A stretch of 7,503 nucleotides of DNA from CBDAKK01 sp965216965 (GTDB lineage: Bacteria; Spirochaetota; Spirochaetia; WTKD01; G963693115), in NCBI GenBank assembly GCA_965216965.1, contig CBDCGX010000015.1, forward strand, positions 1 to 7,503, in the 5' to 3' direction. The notes under the pieces were generated by a model. The model worked only from the letters and a program-made list of their open reading frames with translations, did not search any database and had not been told where the DNA came from. The stretch's first letter is position 1. Every line of letters starts with the position of its first letter. A program made the translations under genes and the position numbers. Below, piece by piece: positions 1 to 6,895 of this stretch.

Positions 1-1316
1 GTGGGATAGAGAGGCAGACGAAAGAGAGCTTGAATATTTATATTGTGAGAAGAATCGCTTATATCAAGACGGAAAAGTAATGGTAGAGGTGTTTCTTGTG
101 ATAATAAAAGGCGAGGAATAGCACTCTTGTTTTGAGAGTAATAAAGAGGAATAAAAAGAGGAAAGGAAAATTTTTGTCTAAAAAGAACTGTTTTAAAAGT
201 TTCTTGCGTTGTAACAGATCTTATCCCATCTGTATTTGCAAGGAGAAGTGAAGAACTGATAAAGGTACTGTCGTAATTTGCAACTGTTTTATCTTTTACA
301 AAAGAAATGAAATTTTTTGTGTGTATATTATATGTCCCAATATTTCCATCATTAAATCCTATATAAAGATTTGTGTTTTCATAAAATAATGCATTGGGTG
401 AATTTAATTCATTGATTCTTAATCCATCGTCTTCTAATAATGCCCCGTCGTTAAGAAAAGTAAAATATCGCAATGTTACTAAATCTGATGAACCTTCATT
501 TACTACATATATCCCAAAACGCTTATCGCTAATAATAGTTTTATATATATTTTTAATTGGATATAGAAATTCTAATGAGGAAGCAACTGTCCCATTTATA
601 AGATCTAAACTAAAGATTTTGTTTCTTATAAATCCAACGGCATAACGTTTGTTTTTATTGAGAATTATTTTTTCATATTTATAAAGAGTTGCTACTTGTT
701 TAAGAATGTTTGTATTTTCAATGGAGAGGTATGTAATATTCCCTTTTGTATCATATAGCATGATGTTTTTCTCTGAGGAAGATATTGCTAGATGTATTGG
801 CGGTGAATTTAAAAAAAAATGTTTTTTTATTTCCCATGTTTTAGTGGAAAATAAAAGAAGTGTATTCTCATTAGGAAAAGCAAAAAGAGATGGAGAAATT
901 GTAAAAACACTATTTTTATCAGTTTTATAACTAAAGACTATAAACATATTTTTTAACGAATAGACATAAATGGTGTTATCTTCTGTTGTAAATACAATAT
1001 AAGGATATGAAAACTTTGCTGATTGTATAGATTTTTTTGAAAGTATAAGAAAATCAAAGGGAGTTATTGTTGTTTTATTTGTAAGTATGAGCAAGCCATT
1101 GCTATCAAGAGAATAAAGTACACCTTTATATGTAGCAAGCATTACTATTTTTGCTTCATGTGATGGTATTTCTTGAGAAGGCAGTACTGTTTTTTGTGAG
1201 AATAGCGATTCTTGTGCTAATAGTGGAGACAATATAGTAAAGTATAAAAGAAATAATACATAGTGATATTTACTATATGGATTTTTTTTAGTAGTATAAC
1301 ATGGAATTATTTTCAT
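1..1316 (-). CDS. Secreted beta-propeller-like protein of unknown function (C-terminus beyond window)
   Basis: An uninterrupted frame of 438 codons starts at the ATG at 1316-1314 and is still open at the left edge, so the 3' end is missing. I do not recognise the family. The N-terminus is a textbook signal peptide: basic residues (KK at 10-11, K16), a hydrophobic core at about 19-33 (VLFLLYFTILSPLL) and a likely signal peptidase I site after A34 (LLA|QE). No lipobox cysteine follows, so it should be exported and soluble or surface-associated. The mature part has recurring short beta-strand patterns ending in turns, such as GVLYSLDSNGLL (65-76), NTIYVYSLKN (114-123), NTLLLFSTKTWE (151-162), NKIFSLDLINGT (232-243) and NLYIGFNDGNIGTYN (316-330). 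These resemble blades of a WD40/PQQ-type propeller; that fold is inferred. It lies 42 nt after rseP on the same strand, so it is probably cotranscribed. The Shine-Dalgarno is weak (AAAG close to the ATG). The frame is certain, the function is not. Confidence 0.8.
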   Translation of the reverse strand, partial: MKIIPCYTTKKNPYSKYHYVLFLLYFTILSPLLAQESLFSQKTVLPSQEIPSHEAKIVMLATYKGVLYSLDSNGLLILTNKTTITPFDFLILSKKSIQSAKFSYPYIVFTTEDNTIYVYSLKNMFIVFSYKTDKNSVFTISPSLFAFPNENTLLLFSTKTWEIKKHFFLNSPPIHLAISSSEKNIMLYDTKGNITYLSIENTNILKQVATLYKYEKIILNKNKRYAVGFIRNKIFSLDLINGTVASSLEFLYPIKNIYKTIISDKRFGIYVVNEGSSDLVTLRYFTFLNDGALLEDDGLRINELNSPNALFYENTNLYIGFNDGNIGTYNIHTKNFISFVKDKTVANYDSTFISSSLLLANTDGIRSVTTQETFKTVLFRQKFSFPLFIPLYYSQNKSAIPRLLLSQETPLPLLFRLDISDSSHNINIQALFRLPLYP

Positions 1317-1358
1317 AGTCTTTATAATTTTTATTATATGAGAATAGATTGTCCATTG

Positions 1359-2672
1359 CTACATAAATGATCCTATAATATAAGATATATCCCCAAACAT
1401 TACTAATATAAATAATAAAAGCATAAGTAGAACTCCTAGCTTTTGAAAAAAAAGTAAATACTTTATTTTTGGTTCTTTCTTTATAGCTGCAAAAAAAGCA
1501 TAAAATACTAATTGTCCTCCATCAAGTATTGGTATGGGAATAAGATTCATTATTGCGATTGCAAGGCTAAGCATAGCTATGAGAAATAAAAAATGTTCAA
1601 TTGCAGTAACAATACCTCTTGTTCTTTTTATTAAGATAGTATTCTCGCCAACAATTGATATTATCCTAAGAGGTCCTGCAATTTGATTTTGTATTTTTTT
1701 TGTTTGGAACGTAAATAATTTTTGTAATATAGCTATAGAGGAAGTAAATGTAAGCCATATTTGAGATAATTGACTTACAAAGAAATCTGTTGTATCTTTC
1801 CACTGAGTTACTATAACTGTTGGAAAAGAGAGCCCTAAGGAGGATAAAGGTGTTTTGTCGTTTATAATAACTTGAAGGACAATTTTTTTGTTATTTCTAA
1901 GTACTTCTATAGTTGTAGGGGACCCTTTATTTTCATTTAATAGTGTTCCAAAATAAATTGCATTTTTTATATCTTTTTTATTTACTTTTGTAATAATATC
2001 TCCTTCTAGAAAGAGTGGGTTTTCTTTATTGTGTGTTTTTGTTATACGAGGTTCTACAAAAGGATAGGCACCTAAAAAAGGAGAGGTTTTGTTTAAACTT
2101 ACAGGAGTACTCTTTATTGTATTGTTATTTCTATATAAAACAGTAATTGTAGTGCCCCTATATTTTTTTGCAAGTCTTGCTATTTCTGAAAAAGAATCCG
2201 TCTTTTCGCCGTTTATTGAAAGTATTTCGTTTCCTATAAGAAGCCCTGCTTGTTCAATCGGGGCATTCTTTATTGGTTCAATGAAAGGTCCTAAATCTTC
2301 TTTAGAGTATTGTGCCATAAATAATATGAATGATATAAATAGATAGCACAGAATATTGGCAAGGGGCCCTCCGAGTAGTATGAAAGCTTTCTTAAAAAAA
2401 GGAAGTGAAAATAAAGTTCCCTCTGCTTTAGGTAACGTGGTATTGGGATCTTCTAAATGAAGTTCAAGTGTGTGTAATCTACAAAATCCACCCAGAGGCA
2501 GTATTCGTACACTATAGAGGGTGTCTCCCTTTGTGAAAGAAAACAACTTTGGCCCCATACCAATAGCAAATTCAATTACACGTACTTTATATATTTTTGC
2601 CATTATATAATGTCCTAGTTCGTGTACAAATATAATAAGGGCAAGCCCTATAATCCCGACAATTATTTGCAT
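1359..2672 (-). CDS. rseP: RseP-like site-2 intramembrane zinc metalloprotease (M50)
   Basis: This is a membrane-embedded zinc protease of the M50B/S2P family. In other bacteria it cleaves anti-sigma factors or remnant signal peptides within the membrane; the substrate here is unknown. The zinc motif HELGH is at residues 17-21 in the first transmembrane helix. The third ligand region NLIPIPILDGG is at 376-386, with Asp384. GGPLAN at 101-106 fits the family. Two PDZ-like regions lie between the catalytic halves: about 128-190 (core GLLIGNEILSINGE) and about 205-270 (core GDIITKVN). Hydrophobic helices are at about 1-16, 97-119, 355-375 and 405-435. At 437 residues it matches the two-PDZ RseP type (about 450 in E. 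coli). The start is supported by AAAGAAGG at 2679-2686, 6 nt before the ATG. It follows cdsA by 24 nt. No anti-sigma or sigma gene is in the window. dxr, which often precedes rseP in this cluster in other bacteria, is absent. Confidence 0.96.
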   Translation of the reverse strand: MQIIVGIIGLALIIFVHELGHYIMAKIYKVRVIEFAIGMGPKLFSFTKGDTLYSVRILPLGGFCRLHTLELHLEDPNTTLPKAEGTLFSLPFFKKAFILLGGPLANILCYLFISFILFMAQYSKEDLGPFIEPIKNAPIEQAGLLIGNEILSINGEKTDSFSEIARLAKKYRGTTITVLYRNNNTIKSTPVSLNKTSPFLGAYPFVEPRITKTHNKENPLFLEGDIITKVNKKDIKNAIYFGTLLNENKGSPTTIEVLRNNKKIVLQVIINDKTPLSSLGLSFPTVIVTQWKDTTDFFVSQLSQIWLTFTSSIAILQKLFTFQTKKIQNQIAGPLRIISIVGENTILIKRTRGIVTAIEHFLFLIAMLSLAIAIMNLIPIPILDGGQLVFYAFFAAIKKEPKIKYLLFFQKLGVLLMLLLFILVMFGDISYIIGSFM

Positions 2673-2696
2673 AAAAAACCTTCTTTAATGTTCAAG

Positions 2697-3623
2697 TTAT
2701 AAGAATAAGATTGGATAGAGGAAAAAATATACAGGTCCTATAAATAATAGAGAATCAAAAGTATCAAGAGCTCCACCTCTTCCGGGAATAATCACTCCGC
2801 TATTTTCACAATTGCTTCCTCTTTTTATGGCTGACTCAAAAAGATCTCCTAGAATGCCTGATAGATTCAATATTATTGCAAATACAAATACTACTATAGC
2901 CTCGTGGGAAGAATAAACACTTGGATTTATAAAGTTGAGAATATAAAAATATACGATCCCGCCAAGTGTGCCTCCAATAAATCCTTGTAACGTCTTTTGA
3001 GGGCTTACTTTTACTATGTTTTTATTCTTTCCAAATAATTTTCCTATAATATAAGCAAAACCATCATTAGAAAACGCAATGCCTATCGGCATAATTACAT
3101 GATATAGTTGATAAAAGCCCTCAGGAGAAGGTAGTGTTGAAAGAAGGATAAGATAATAAGCAAACAGTCCAGGATAAAATAATATAAATAGTATGCCACC
3201 AAGTGTGAAAATAATTCCTGTAGTATTTTTTTTGAAAATAAAAATAGATGAGAAAGTGATTAGAAATAGTACTGGTATGTGGGATTTAATTGTATATAAG
3301 TAAAGAAATTCTGAAAGCTCTGGGGAGTAGCGCTCAACCATTGCAGATAAAGGGAATAATATTCCTATTACAAAGGAAAGAATCTTATTAGGTCTCATTT
3401 TTTTAGGAAGTAGCTTGTGTGTTTCTAAAACCATACAAAATGTTAAAAGAAGAATAATGGCGTTTGTAATTAAAAAATCATTTTTTAGAGAAGTAAAAAG
3501 AATAATTGATGATATAGGAATACCTATTCCTGTAGTAAGAGCACGCATAAGTACGTTATTATTTTTCTTGAGCGGTAGAATGGCATTGTTATCGTTGCGA
3601 TTGCAGGAGATTTCTTTTTCCAT
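2697..3623 (-). CDS. cdsA: Phosphatidate cytidylyltransferase (CDP-diacylglycerol synthase)
   Basis: CdsA is an integral membrane enzyme that makes CDP-diacylglycerol from phosphatidate and CTP, the precursor of all bacterial phospholipids. The 308-residue product has about eight hydrophobic segments between residue 30 and the C-terminus. A conserved internal block is at 185-218 (SNDGFAYIIGKLFGK, then SPQKTLQGFIGG). The C-terminal family signature starts at S264 with KR at 267-268 and ends D287-x-x-D290-S. Several usual signature residues differ. The Lys-Asp pair is Glu273-Asn274, the His of PGHGG is Arg282, and the Arg of DRxDS is Thr288. The start codon is 3 nt after the uppS stop, with only a weak AAGA nearby, which suggests translational coupling. 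The first 25 residues are polar and Asn/Lys-rich, ahead of the RALTTGIGIP segment where many family members begin. Met26 (3548) is an alternative start, but has no good ribosome binding site. Family assignment is secure; normal activity is presumed. Confidence 0.94.
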   Translation of the reverse strand: MEKEISCNRNDNNAILPLKKNNNVLMRALTTGIGIPISSIILFTSLKNDFLITNAIILLLTFCMVLETHKLLPKKMRPNKILSFVIGILFPLSAMVERYSPELSEFLYLYTIKSHIPVLFLITFSSIFIFKKNTTGIIFTLGGILFILFYPGLFAYYLILLSTLPSPEGFYQLYHVIMPIGIAFSNDGFAYIIGKLFGKNKNIVKVSPQKTLQGFIGGTLGGIVYFYILNFINPSVYSSHEAIVVFVFAIILNLSGILGDLFESAIKRGSNCENSGVIIPGRGGALDTFDSLLFIGPVYFFLYPILFL

Positions 3624-3626
3624 ATA

Positions 3627-4370
3627 TTATCTTTTAATAAGGATATTTGAACCCTTATTATTTTCCAATCCTCCAAAATTACGAGTTTGTGAGGAATAAA
3701 AGCTAATGGCATTATCCATGTCGCTTTTTTTCCAATCTGGCCATAGTATATCAGAAAAATATAATTCGGAATATGCACTTTGCCACAGTAGAAAGTTGCT
3801 TATTCTTTTATGTCCCCCTGTTCGTATAATGAGGTCTGGAAAGGGGAGAAAAGGTTGATCTAAATAAGTTGAGAAAAGTTCTTCTGTTAAAGGAGGAGAT
3901 GTTTTCTTACATGTTTTTTGATAGCGATAAAAAGCTCTAAGTATTTCATCTCTTCCTCCATAATTAAATGCTAAATTGAGAATTATCGTTTTATTGTGCT
4001 TTGTTTTATCTATTGCGGACATAAGTTCTTTTTGTATTGATTTTGAGAGAGTCTCTACTACTCCAGAGTGCATTATTTTCACACCGTGTTCTTTATAAAA
4101 AGGGTAATGTTCTCTTAATTTTCCCGCTATGGTTTTCATAATAAATGAGATTTCTATTTTCGATCTTTTCCAATTTTCGGTAGAGAAAATATAAACACTT
4201 ATATATTTAACTTTGTGTTTGATTGCAGAAAGAAGAGAGTCTTTTATAGGGTCTATTCCCGACATATGCCCGCGATTACGATTGAGGTTTCTTTTTTCTG
4301 CCCATCTTCCATTCCCATCCATTATGATACCGATGTGTGTAGGGACGTGGAAAAGTTTTTTTTTGTACAT
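3627..4370 (-). CDS. uppS: Isoprenyl transferase, undecaprenyl diphosphate synthase (cis-prenyltransferase)
   Basis: This cytosolic/membrane-associated cis-prenyltransferase adds isopentenyl units to farnesyl diphosphate to build the C55 carrier lipid for peptidoglycan and other envelope polymers. The hallmark motifs are in order: HIGIIMDGNGRWA at 12-24 with catalytic Asp18, RGH at 33-35, FSTENWKR at 62-69, NYGGRDEI at 136-143, and PDLIIRTGG at 178-186 followed by RISNFLLWQSAYSELYF. Glu202 corresponds to the Mg-binding Glu213 of E. coli. The C-terminal RNFGG at 230-234 is also typical. The length of 247 residues is normal. One notable difference is the GGE(H/Q)R motif, which reads GGHKR here, so the usual glutamate is His187. 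The gene starts 5 nt after the frr stop with no strong Shine-Dalgarno, which points to coupled translation. It ends 3 nt before cdsA. Confidence 0.96.
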   Translation of the reverse strand: MYKKKLFHVPTHIGIIMDGNGRWAEKRNLNRNRGHMSGIDPIKDSLLSAIKHKVKYISVYIFSTENWKRSKIEISFIMKTIAGKLREHYPFYKEHGVKIMHSGVVETLSKSIQKELMSAIDKTKHNKTIILNLAFNYGGRDEILRAFYRYQKTCKKTSPPLTEELFSTYLDQPFLPFPDLIIRTGGHKRISNFLLWQSAYSELYFSDILWPDWKKSDMDNAISFYSSQTRNFGGLENNKGSNILIKR

Positions 4371-4375
4371 GTTTA

Positions 4376-4936
4376 TTATACGCTCATGATTTCTTGTTCT
4401 TTTTTTTGAAAAAGTGTTTGTACTGTTGTTATTGTTTTATCGGTGAGTTCTTGAATATTTTTTTCTTCTTTTTTAAATTCGTCTTCACTTATTTCACCAT
4501 TATGTTCTTGTTTTTTCAGTTTTTCATTTGCATCTTTTCGAATATTTCGGATTGAGACTTTTGCCTCTTCGCATAGCTCTTTTGCTTGTTTTATACTCAT
4601 TTTGCGGGTTTCATCAGTAAGAGGAGGGATAATAATTCGTATGATTTTTCCATCATTTTGTGGATTAATTGACATATTTGATTTTGAAAGAGCTTTTTCT
4701 ATAGAAGGGAGTAGAGCAGAATCCCATGGTTTAATAATTACTTGTCGAGATTCGGAAACGCTTATATTGCTTATTTGGCTTAGAGGCTGCTCAGAGCCAT
4801 AACAATCTATATTTATATTTTCAAATTGTTGTATAGAAGCCTGTCCAGTACGAAGACCTGAAAGCTTATTCTCAAAAGATTGGATGCTTTTTTTCATTTT
4901 TTCTTTACTGTAAGCAATGATTTCTACTGTTTCCAT
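4376..4936 (-). CDS. frr: Ribosome recycling factor
   Basis: Ribosome recycling factor works with EF-G to split post-termination ribosomes. The 186-residue product matches the usual length of about 185. Conserved blocks appear in order: LRTGQAS at 28-34 (helix of domain I), YGSEQPLSQISNISVSESR at 46-64 (hinge and domain II), the PWD motif at 70-72, NDGKIIRIIIPPLTDETRK at 94-112 (return to domain I), and RNIRKDA at 130-136, including the arginine cluster needed for ribosome binding. A charged helix completes the three-helix bundle. It starts 4 nt downstream of the tsf stop. The best Shine-Dalgarno, AGGAG at 4949-4953, lies inside the last codons of tsf at a rather long spacing of 12 nt from the ATG, so its translation is probably coupled to tsf. 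In many bacteria pyrH lies between tsf and frr; here it does not. Confidence 0.97.
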   Translation of the reverse strand: METVEIIAYSKEKMKKSIQSFENKLSGLRTGQASIQQFENINIDCYGSEQPLSQISNISVSESRQVIIKPWDSALLPSIEKALSKSNMSINPQNDGKIIRIIIPPLTDETRKMSIKQAKELCEEAKVSIRNIRKDANEKLKKQEHNGEISEDEFKKEEKNIQELTDKTITTVQTLFQKKEQEIMSV

Positions 4937-4940
4937 CGTT

Positions 4941-5783
4941 TTATTCTTCTCCTAATACAAATACTGCAAAAGAAGTAATAGAGAATTTAACTCCTAATTC
5001 CTCTGATAAAGAATGTATTTCTGTGGCAGGTGTGGTTTTTTCATCATGCACCCATGGTTGGAGCATGAAACATATCTCTTTAAGGTGTTTTTTCCATTTT
5101 CCTTGTATAATTCCTTGGGTAATATTTTCTGGTTTCTCCATTTTATTGACTTGTGTAGTAAAAATATCTATTTGAGTGTTTTTATATGTATCAGTAATGG
5201 CTTGAGGGTCTAAAAAGAGAGGAGTTCGAGCAACGGCATGAAGTGCACAGTTATGTGCAAATTTAGCTACTTTTTCATTTGAAAGTAAGGAGGGGGCGGT
5301 TGAAGATAACATTACAATAGCTCCAAGTCTTGCGGGTTTCCCATGAGCATAGACGGCACATATTTCATTTTCTTTTTTCTCAAATATTTTCACCCGTTTT
5401 ATTTCCATGTTTTCTTTAATAGTACCAATAAGATCTGTTATTTTTATTTTTATTTCTTCAGTGATTTTATCTGACTGTGCTATTAAAAAATCATCTATAA
5501 TAGCATTACCTAAGACTTGAAAATTATTATTTCTTGCAACAAAATCGGTTTCACAAGCAAGCTCTAAGATAGCTGCATGAGTGGAGCTTGTTTTCACAAA
5601 AATACTTCCCTCTCCTGTAATTCTATCTCCTCGTTTCGCAGCGTTTGCAAGTCCCATTTCTTTCAGTATTTTTTCTGCTTTTTCTATATCTCCATTTGCT
5701 TTCTCTATTGCTTTTTTACAATCCGAAAACCCTGCGTTTGTTTTTTTTCGCAATATTTTAATATCATTTATTAGTGTTGTCAT
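4941..5783 (-). CDS. tsf: Translation elongation factor Ts
   Basis: EF-Ts is the guanine-nucleotide exchange factor that regenerates EF-Tu-GTP in the cytosol. The N-terminal UBA-like helical domain covers about residues 4-40, with the family pattern LRKKTNAGFSDCKKAI (11-26) and GDIEKA (31-36). An AAKR stretch follows at 48-51. The diagnostic TDFVARN motif, which contacts the EF-Tu nucleotide site, is at 79-85. The remaining part forms the core and C-terminal subdomains, including the family-typical QPWV and a terminal LGVKFSITSFAVFVLGEE stretch. The length of 280 residues is normal for EF-Ts of the longer, non-mitochondrial type. The start is supported by AAGGAG at 5789-5794, 5 nt before the ATG. 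It follows rpsB by 36 nt with no terminator between, as in nearly all bacteria. Confidence 0.97.
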   Translation of the reverse strand: MTTLINDIKILRKKTNAGFSDCKKAIEKANGDIEKAEKILKEMGLANAAKRGDRITGEGSIFVKTSSTHAAILELACETDFVARNNNFQVLGNAIIDDFLIAQSDKITEEIKIKITDLIGTIKENMEIKRVKIFEKKENEICAVYAHGKPARLGAIVMLSSTAPSLLSNEKVAKFAHNCALHAVARTPLFLDPQAITDTYKNTQIDIFTTQVNKMEKPENITQGIIQGKWKKHLKEICFMLQPWVHDEKTTPATEIHSLSEELGVKFSITSFAVFVLGEE

Positions 5784-5819
5784 ATTAGCTCCTTACAGTT
5801 AATAAAATAATAAGAGTTT

Positions 5820-6740
5820 TTATTCTTCATATAATTTTTCATGTTCCATCCCAGATTTTTGTGCAATATTTTCTTCATGGGTGTTATCTTCGTCCGATAT
5901 AACCTTGTCTTCGGGGGGCTGGTAATTTGAATAATCTTCCATATCATGAGAAGAGAATACCTCTTGGCTTTCCTCTAGCTTATCTTTATCTTGTATTATT
6001 TCTTGCTTTTCTAATTGTTCTTTAAATCCTTCTTCCATGTTAATTATTTCAAGTCCAATTTCTTTGTCTGCTTCAATAACTGCTTGTGAAATAATATTTG
6101 CGTAAAGAGATATTGATCTAATTGCATCATCATTTCCAGGGATAGGATAGGTAACGTATGTAGGATCACTATTAGTATCTACAACTGCAATAATAGGTAT
6201 TCCTAATTTATGGGCTTCTGCAACTGCAATAGCGTCCACCCTTACATCAAGTATAAATATGAGAGAAGGTAGTTCTGACATTTCTTTAATGCCACCTAGT
6301 TTTTTAGTTAGTTTATTGCATTCTTTCATAAGAAGAATACGTTCTTTCTTTGTAAGCGAATCAAAGCTGCCATCAATTTGCATTTTTTCAAGCTGCTTAA
6401 GACGGGAAACTGTTTTTTTGATTGTATTAAAATTAGTAAGCATGCCACCCATCCAATGATGGTTTACGTAGTACATGCCACATTCTTTTGCAGCAGTTGC
6501 TACGACTTGTTGTGCTTGTTTTTTTGTTCCAACAAAAAGGAGCCCTTTCTTATTGATTATGGTTTTCCGAACTGCTTCAAACGCAACTTTTATGCACACT
6601 GTTGTTTTTTGCAAGTCAATAATGTGAATATTGTTTCTTGCAGCATAAATAAACTTTTTCATTTTTGGATTCCATCGTTTTACCTGATGGCCAAAATGGA
6701 CGCCTGCTTCTAACAAGCTTTTCATAGTAACTATTGCCAT
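5820..6740 (-). CDS. rpsB: 30S ribosomal protein S2 with long acidic C-terminal tail
   Basis: S2 binds late to the 30S subunit near S1 and is required for S1 docking. The conserved core is complete: MKSLLEAGVHFGHQVKRWNPKM at about 6-27, FIYAARNNIHIIDLQKT at 30-46, LLFVGTKKQAQ at 67-77, HHWMGGMLTNF at 94-104, LGGIKEMSELPSL at 148-160, and DVRVDAIAVAEAHKLGIPIIAVVDTN with YPIPGNDDAIRSI at 165-210. The start is supported by AGGAG at 6746-6750, 5 nt before the ATG. The core ends near residue 225. The next 80 residues are a low-complexity, probably disordered tail with about 26 Asp/Glu against 8 Lys, giving 306 residues where about 230-260 is common. It is the first gene of the leftward operon and has candidate promoters and a short hairpin in its leader. 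Confidence 0.97.
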   Translation of the reverse strand: MAIVTMKSLLEAGVHFGHQVKRWNPKMKKFIYAARNNIHIIDLQKTTVCIKVAFEAVRKTIINKKGLLFVGTKKQAQQVVATAAKECGMYYVNHHWMGGMLTNFNTIKKTVSRLKQLEKMQIDGSFDSLTKKERILLMKECNKLTKKLGGIKEMSELPSLIFILDVRVDAIAVAEAHKLGIPIIAVVDTNSDPTYVTYPIPGNDDAIRSISLYANIISQAVIEADKEIGLEIINMEEGFKEQLEKQEIIQDKDKLEESQEVFSSHDMEDYSNYQPPEDKVISDEDNTHEENIAQKSGMEHEKLYEE

Positions 6741-6788
6741 AGTTTCTCCTTCTCATAATTTCTCAATTACACACACCTTAATAAGTAG

Positions 6789-6808
6789 GTTGCTTATGTA
6801 AAAGCAAC
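6789..6808 (-). promoter_or_regulatory. Small hairpin in the rpsB leader
   Basis: A perfect 7-bp inverted repeat, GTTGCTT / AAGCAAC, encloses a 6-nt loop between the candidate rpsB promoters and the rpsB ribosome binding site. It would be transcribed in the rpsB 5' leader. Leaders of rpsB in other bacteria can carry S2-responsive structures that repress rpsB-tsf, but this hairpin is much smaller and I see no match to those motifs. A regulatory role is inference only. Confidence 0.3.
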
Positions 6809-6847
6809 ACTATAATATTGGTTAAGTGTAGTGGAATGTTATACATA

Positions 6848-6876
6848 ATTATACGTATACAGATTAATCATATCAT
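6848..6876 (-). promoter_or_regulatory. Candidate promoter P2 for the rpsB operon
   Basis: Read on the minus strand, a -35 box ATGATA (6871-6876, 4 of 6 to TTGACA) is followed after 17 nt by a perfect -10 box TATAAT (6848-6853). The start would be near 6841, giving a leader of about 100 nt before rpsB. The -10 overlaps the 10-bp palindrome TATACGTATA (6850-6859). AT-rich DNA makes chance -10 boxes common, so confidence is moderate. Confidence 0.45.
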
Positions 6877-6895
6877 AAATGTTTTTTATAGACAA
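6867..6895 (-). promoter_or_regulatory. Candidate promoter P1 for the rpsB operon
   Basis: Read on the minus strand, a -35 box TTGTCT (6890-6895, 4 of 6) is followed after exactly 17 nt by TATGAT (6867-6872, 5 of 6 to TATAAT). The start would be near 6860, giving a leader of about 120 nt. Its -10 overlaps the -35 of P2, so the two could not be occupied at the same time. This is the better-placed candidate for the strong promoter expected for a ribosomal protein operon. Confidence 0.5.

Noticed and set aside
394..930. Plus-strand open frames at 394-645 and 706-930
   Set aside because: Both are antisense to the 438-codon signal-peptide protein on the minus strand, which has a far longer continuous frame and coherent protein features.
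1317..1358. TATAAT-like box with an inverted repeat before the unknown gene downstream of rseP
   Set aside because: No acceptable -35 box lies 16-18 nt upstream, and the 42-nt gap fits simple cotranscription with rseP.
3524..3778. 84-codon minus-strand frame overlapping the end of uppS and start of cdsA
   Set aside because: It is out of frame with two well-supported genes and overlaps their conserved coding sequence.
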